From assembly GCA_023375675.1 (NCBI GenBank), contig JALQBC010000001.1, forward strand, positions 2,046,001 to 2,110,000: DNA of 64,000 nucleotides. The letters run 5' to 3'. Each line of letters opens with the position of its first letter. Positions within the stretch are counted from its first letter, which is position 1. The position numbers were made by a program, and so were the translations under genes. Source of the stretch: Cytospora piceicola (taxonomy: Eukaryota; Ascomycota; Sordariomycetes; Diaporthales; Cytosporaceae). Positions 58,001 through 64,000 of this stretch are shown here, piece by piece. Below the pieces are notes generated by a model that was not told the origin of the DNA, did no database searches, and saw nothing but the letters and a program-made list of their open reading frames with translations.

Positions 58001-61000
58001 AGGGTATGATGAGACGCATTAAACGTAGTATTTCCTATCTCTCCTCGCAGCGCTGTTCAGAAAAGGTGGGTCTTCAAATTATTACCTCCCTGTCATTGCA
58101 CATGTGTACGCGCGTTCGCACCACAGAGGATCATGTGTGGCAACTGCGGGGGATGTGAAAGCTTGTTCTAGAACTGCTCCATGTTACCCGCGGTACGAGT
58201 GATAGTTCGGAGGATCTAGTCAGCGGGAAGTAATGCCACTGAGTGGGGGTTAGGTCTCTGTGATACTTTTATAACGTCACTCTATGACAGTTGCTAAGAT
58301 ATTAACGGATCCTTCGCAGGCAGAGGTTGGGATGTAACCGTTGAAATGTGCAAGGGGTCCTCGAAAGGAAAGGCGCGGTTATCATGCAGGAGCCCAGGAT
58401 CCCGTCGCATGTCAGCGTACCAAGATTGGTCAAGAGGGAAGTGGCTTGTCTTCAGCTGTTAACATGGCCCGCGATTAACCTACATATCTACACGAGCTGC
58501 GGGTCAATTGTCATTGCCATTGATGTTGTACAATATGGACGGGGCCCTGGGGTTGGCTTGTTCAGGAACCCTTGGAAACCAACAAGCAGGCCCTGGGGCG
58601 TATGAGCCACCCTCACTGCCACCTTTTACTACAGCCTACATGTTCCGACTCGGGGTAATCTTCTCTCAAGGCGTATGAAACCTCGAGTGCTATACCGAAG
58701 CCATTTCTTAATGAATGTGCATCGTGACAAGCAAGACGCGAGATGGCTTGTCCGGCCCTGGTTGTGTTTCAAGATCCAATCTGTCAATGGATTTCGGTAC
58801 CAACAAAGGCTCGCTATTGATACCATGAACATCCGTAGAGGTTCAATGTCAGAGTATAATACACGAATGCTGATGCTCCCAGCAGTGGGTGGAGTTTGTC
58901 CAGAGGATCCTTCACATATCTCGGTCCTAAAGGTGTGGCTCCATGGTTCAACGAAACCTTGTGCTAGATACGGGTCCATGAAATGTTCTTTGCTGCTCAT
59001 GATGGTCCGTATGAACCGCGTGAGCAGTGGTCTACAAGTACTTCTCACAGCTTAGATACGTGTGCAGAAGAGTGACAACCACAACAACATTGGAGGGCGC
59101 AGCATGGCCCAACACGGCATGACAATGAATATACTAACGATCCGACGGGAATAATAGGTACCTATGTGGTATTGCATATGCAGCCCAGTGATGGCCAGGG
59201 GTTAGACTCGCCAATCGTGTACGTCCCTATAAATGGATTCGCGGTAATCTCGGCCAGACAGACCCGAGACTATCAGGTTGGATCTTCATGATGACGCGTC
59301 AAAATAACGTACCCTGGTAAATAAGTTGAGGCTTAAGTAGATTAACGATATCCAAACAAAGCGGTGACTTTGGGTAGATGTTTGTCGTACATCATTTGAA
59401 TTATACAAGAACATAAGGCGCTTCCGGCTCAACATCAAGGCTTCAAGGATCCAGGAGCCGAAGTTGGGACGCGGCCGCTGTATTTACTCACAGTGTATGT
59501 TGGTAAAGATATAGGTACTGTCAGACTCGGAACGTACGTCCAATCACCCCTAAGGTGAGTTTAAACGGATACGAGGAATCCTAGGCCACTCATGTGGGTG
59601 GTCATCTCCTTTCATGTCGCACAGAAAATGAATGGCATCTTCCAACGTTAGTGAACAACCACGATGTGCATCTTAACCCCAATATGTCTGCATCGCGCAA
59701 CAATCAACTTCCCGAGGCGCCGGTAATAATAAAGGTGTTCGTGAGGAGGTACATAGTTCCTCACTCACACAATGATAGACGAGTAAGACAACATAGCGCC
59801 CGAGAAACCCCACAAACGGCTCAAACCGAAGCCCGTTATGGCCTCAGAATTCCAAGGTTCGCCTTTCCTTCTATGTGTGGCATGCTAATGTCCATGTATC
59901 TATAGTGGCCACTACTTATGCAGAACACAAATGGTACAAAACCTTCCCGCCCTACTCGTGATCTCCGAGTCTCCCCTTTCTATGACATATTCCATGTGTG
60001 GGTAGGGGAGTTTATGGTGATTCTAGGACCGTATTACCGTGTACTGTTTTGTGTAAACGATTTCTCCCTGTGATTCATGTCTACTACCTCTTGTGTCTAG
60101 CTGGGTGTACTTACTATACGTCTCCCATATGTCCCAAGGGGTGGCAATCTGAAGGTCCTCGGGAATTTCAGGGTGTATTCCGTTGGGTATGAGTCTCTAT
60201 GTTTGTCTACATGATTTTCAACCCATTCAGCTCCGTTCTTTCCTACTCCTTACATGCCGAGAAGGGGCTCAAGAAGAATGGCGGCCGCCCGGCCGTCTCT
60301 CTGTACAAGGATGTTCGTATTCACAAGCACAGCAACTGTGGAAACCTTGGAAAGCTCACTTACATGTGTGAGTACTCGTACCATTTTCCTCGGGACGATC
60401 CACTGGCACCCGTACCACCCTTGCCACACCACTTCGACCGAAGCCTTCAACCCAAGCTCACACCATTTGTTCCTAGACGCGGCCCGTTTGATGGATTCGT
60501 CTTGTTGAGAGAACCCTTCCCCACGCGGTTGCCATGGTGGACCTCATCTCCGAGGAGAGGGTGTGAACTGTTTGCGGACATCAATTGATGGCAGCCAGGG
60601 GTAGTCCAATAGCGTTCCTCCAAGGCTGCAGTATCTCAACGACAGACCATCATATGATGCCCTCGATTTGCCTGACAGATGGAACTAGCGACAGAATTGC
60701 CTTCGTGGTCGGCTTCAAGTACATACATTCGAACCGCGTACGGTCGGCGAGAGCATCCTAAGCGCCGTCATCATCGTGAAAGGATGCCATGGCCGGCCTG
60801 AACTGTGGATCTTCACACCCTCACTACTTGACACATCACCGTATGCTCGGTCCTTTAACCCAAGTTGGACGTGTCTTGAGATGGCCTGGAGCTCCAACAT
60901 GGGAATGAAGCAAGACGAAGATTCTATTGACGGCTCACGTCCATCCAGACCGGTCTGTAAGCAAGACGACGATGCCTCGAAGCTGTATGCCTTCACTTTG

Positions 61001-61073
61001 TGATGGTCGGTCGCAAGAGTCCTTGTCTCCAACACCATGAGGATATGAAGGCAACGAGATTAGGAGTTTTGAG
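55099..61073. other. 6 kb gene-poor stretch
   Basis: Only short frames with no family resemblance are found, for example 58675-59055 and 60199-60588 on the plus strand. Base composition is ordinary, so this is not a RIP block. A G run near 55,560-55,575 and a GT-rich G run at 57,605-57,620 are present. The last part is the laccase promoter. Confidence 0.5.
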
Positions 61074-61080
61074 TATAAAA
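61074..61080 (+). promoter_or_regulatory. Laccase TATA box
   Basis: TATAAAA at 61074-61080, 137 bp before the laccase ATG at 61217 and followed by a C/T-rich stretch (TTCATCAGACCTCTTCATCA, CCTCATTCTTCC), as expected for a regulated fungal promoter. Confidence 0.65.
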
Positions 61081-61216
61081 TCCACGATGCTCGCTGTCCT
61101 TGAGGGCATCATGAAATTCATCAGACCTCTTCATCACTGTCACACTTCTACCTCATTCTTCCTCTTTACTCGGCTTCACTCAGTCATTATCTTCGGTATC
61201 TGGGCATTTGTCCAAT

Positions 61217-63538
61217 ATGTTCTCTCTCTCTGTCCCCTCTCTTCTCTTCTCAGGGCTGCTGTCCTCACAGCTGACCTGGGCGTTCCCATCATCTATCAAC
61301 CTGCTCGAACCCGTCCTTGCCCGGCAAGCTGAAAGTTGCAACACTGCCTCCAACCGTGCTTGCTGGACTGATGGTTTCGACATCAACACAGACTACGAGA
61401 TTGATACCCCCATCACAGATGTTGTCAGAAACTATACCCTGGCACTTACTGAGGAAGACAACTGGACCGGTCCTGATGGCGTTGTCAAGGAGAAGGTGAT
61501 GCTGGTGAATGGTATGTGTACCTTGGTACTTCTTCGCAAACCTAATCGGGACTGATATAAATTCTTCACAGGTGATATCCTCGGTACGTTCTCAGCTACT
61601 TAGAAAAGCTTATTGAAACGCTTTCCACTAATAGGAGTGGACAGGACCGACTATCTATGCGCAGTGGGGAGATACAATTTCAATCCGAGTCATCAACAAC
61701 TTAAAGACCAATGGTAAGAGTCCATTGTTGTCCACCAAACAACAACTCAAGTTACGCAACTGCTGAAAACCATTTTAGGAACCAGTGTCCATTGGCATGG
61801 AATGCGTCAAATGGGATCCAACGTAAGGTCTTTCTCAGGTTCTCTCTCGTCTGTTTCGTCTTAATAATTTCACTATGTCAAGAGAAACACCCAAAATAAT
61901 ACTAACAGTTTGCTGCGTATTAGCTTCAAGATGGCGTCAATGGCATCACTGAGTGTCCCCTCCCGCCTGGCAGTGAAAGAACCTACACATTCATTGCCCG
62001 TCAGTATGGGACCAGTTGGTATCATTCGCACTTTTCTGCCCAGTACGGCAATGGTGTTGTCGGGCCTATCCATATTGACGGCCCTGCCAGCCTTGCTTAC
62101 GACATTGATCTCGGTCCATTCGTTCTGTCCGACTACTACCACAAGACTGCAGACGAGCTCGTCATTTACACAAAGACAAATGGTCCGCCAGCCTCTGATA
62201 ACGTTCTCTTCAACGGCTCTACCGTGAATCCAGAGACCGGTGATGGCGAGTATGCCAAGATCACCTTGACCCCTGGCAAGAGGCACCGCCTCCGCCTGAT
62301 CAACACCAGTAAGCCATTATACGCACATGGTTTCACGTAATAACAGTCAACTAACCCCGTGACAGGCGTTGAGAACCACTTCCAAGTGTCGATTGTCAAC
62401 CATAGCATGACCATTATATCAACGGATTTGGTGCCCGTAGACTCCTATACTACAGATAGCCTGTTTCTCGGCGTCGGCCAGCGATATGATGTGACCATCG
62501 ATGCGAGCCAGGATGTCAGCAATTACTGGTTCAATGTCACCTTCGGAGGAGGCGGCCTTTGCGGGTCGTCTAACAACCTTTATCCCGCTGCCATTGTCCA
62601 GTACGAAGGAGCCGCTGACGGCAACCCGACCGACAAGGGCACAGCCCCCATTGACCACATGTGCTTGGATACAATGGAAATCGTTCCAGTCGTCTCACGC
62701 ACTGTCCCAACCGCCTTTACTGCGTCGTCTGACAACACCATGGATGTTCACCTGGATCTGACCGCGCCTACGTTTGTGTGGTACATCAATAACTCTTCTG
62801 AGAAAGTGGACTGGGACAAGCCAGTCGCCCAGTACGTGGCTGAAAATGATACGGACTATCCGAGTGACTTGAACCTTTGGAATGTGGAGGGCGAAGATCA
62901 AGTAAGTCGCTGATCGATCGAAGCCCGTCCCGGGATATTGACGTGGACAGTGGCCACGGATACTAATAACGACTTTGCAGTGGGTTTACTGGCTCATCGA
63001 GAACGATCCAGATGCACTTTTCAGTATCCCCCATCCTATCCACCTTCATGTAAGTGCACCGCCTCCAATTTCGGCCCGTTTTCATTAACTAACACATCTC
63101 TTCAGGGACACGACTTTGTTGTACTCGGCCGCTCCCCGGACACGAGCCCTGTGACCCAGACGAAATACACTTTCGATCCATCTCTATTGAGTGGCAGTAA
63201 CCCTGTGAGGCGCGATGTCACTATGCTGCCCGCCGCGGGATGGTTGGTTCTCGCTTTCAAGACTGACAACCCAGGTGCTTGGCTGTGAGTATCTTGTTTT
63301 ATCAAGGTTTCCCCCCTTCCGGAAAGGTACAAACCCGCTGACTTGACCATAAAGTATGCACTGTCATATCGCGTGGCATGTTGCTGGGGGACTGAGTGTG
63401 ACGTTCCTCGAGCGTCTGAGTGATTACCGCGCTGGGATGAACCAGACCGACATCGACGTCCTGAACTCCCAGTGCACTGCTTGGGACAACTACTTCCCTG
63501 ACCAGGATCCTTATCCACAGATCGACTCTGGTATCTGA
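61217..63538 (+). CDS. Secreted ascomycete laccase (multicopper oxidase), nine exons (590 aa)
   Basis: Exons 61217-61511, 61572-61583, 61645-61713, 61779-61822, 61924-62308, 62366-62901, 62981-63049, 63106-63284 and 63355-63538 sum to 591 codons. Laccases oxidise phenols and reduce O2 to water with four coppers. All four copper motifs are intact: HWHGM (His130, His132), WYHSH (His174, His176), HPIHLHGHD (His465, His468, His470) and [12 protein letters not shown] (His532, Cys533, His534, His538). The residue ten after Cys533 is Leu543, as in ascomycete laccases. A signal peptide covers about residues 1-22 ([20 protein letters not shown]). The mature enzyme would begin after a short propeptide, near [12 protein letters not shown]. 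The C-terminus DSGI is the plug seen in ascomycete laccases that enters the trinuclear copper channel. Exon 2 is only 12 bp. Several N-x-S/T glycosylation sites are present. It is secreted by prediction. Confidence 0.95.
61572..61583 (+). other. 12-bp micro-exon of the laccase gene
   Basis: GTGATATCCTCG between a CACAG acceptor and a GTACGT donor. It supplies the Gly-Asp-Ile-Leu residues that complete the conserved [16 protein letters not shown] strand. Skipping it would keep the frame but delete four residues of the first cupredoxin domain. Confidence 0.8.
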
Positions 63539-64000
63539 GCGGACCTAGTGGTTGGTGGCCGTGTCCCGCCCGTGCGCTGGAGGAGTTTAATGATGTGACG
63601 CCCATGGGTGTGGACGCTGACGAACGTGGTACTGGAGTGAAGAGTCACGGGGAGGTGATTTCCTCTTATATATCTGTTCCTTTCAATACTGGTTTCTCTC
63701 ATCTCGCATTTATCAGAGTTTTTATTTCAGACTTCATTAGAACCCAGCTAGTCTAATTTATGTATAGAACCCACAAATCGCATACTTTCTTGTCAGTAGT
63801 GATATTATTTGAACACTCACCGATGCCTCTCTGGGTGTAATTATACAGTGGGTGGTTGAAGTACCCCCTGCTAGCAACTTGATAATATATTCGAAATTCG
63901 TGGAGAGCTCAAAGAAACAATGCTGTTCGTAGATAATGGGGTGCGCTGTTGATTGTTTACTCCCTGGTCTCTCCTTTGGCGGCAACATAATACGGTATTG
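63539..64000. other. Downstream of laccase, no gene seen
   Basis: This contains the 3' untranslated region and AT-rich sequence to the end of the window. No feature is recognised. Confidence 0.5.

Noticed and set aside
60199..60588. 129-codon plus-strand frame
   Set aside because: Starts with ATG, but composition is low-complexity near the end, with no domain and no supporting splice or promoter signals.

Overview
The window is nuclear DNA of a filamentous ascomycete (Pezizomycotina). Protein genes carry short introns (about 50-100 bp) with GT..AG ends and CTAAC-like branch sites. The first 16 kb has been ravaged by C-to-T change in CpA context (RIP). The gene set is fungal: a Zn2Cys6 regulator, an ascomycete laccase with a C-terminal DSGI plug, a fungal class I terpene cyclase and mitochondrial-type pantothenate synthetase. 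I cannot name the species.

Layout. 1-16,060 is an AT-rich, RIP-mutated block with no intact gene but several tandem repeats. One long decayed reading frame (about 13,091-16,393) runs rightward out of the block and ends in an undamaged acidic repeat tail. 16,400-18,100 is a transition zone with minisatellites and the C-terminal remnant of a transcription factor gene. 18,809-26,575 holds two minus-strand genes for largely disordered proteins, separated by a 3.9 kb gene-free stretch. 29,631-32,504 is a kinesin-6-like motor. 34,917-36,461 is a seven-exon terpene cyclase with no tailoring enzymes beside it. 38,112-43,674 is a compact housekeeping block: RNase P/MRP subunit Pop4 (-), a PlsB/GNPAT-type acyltransferase (+) and pantoate-beta-alanine ligase (-). 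44,781-47,235 encodes a 715-residue protein with two degenerate SDR-like domains. 48,700-49,600 may hold a small membrane protein gene. 50,913-55,098 is a divergent pair, Zn2Cys6 regulator and MFS transporter. 55,100-61,200 shows no convincing gene. 61,217-63,538 is a nine-exon secreted laccase.

How they work together. The housekeeping block and the kinesin are independent functions. The regulator/MFS pair shares one 407 bp intergenic region, so the regulator plausibly controls the transporter. The terpene cyclase and laccase are accessory genes next to gene-poor stretches. Exon coordinates come from reading splice signals by eye; for each multi-exon model the summed length is a whole number of codons and the joined frame restores family motifs where a family is known.
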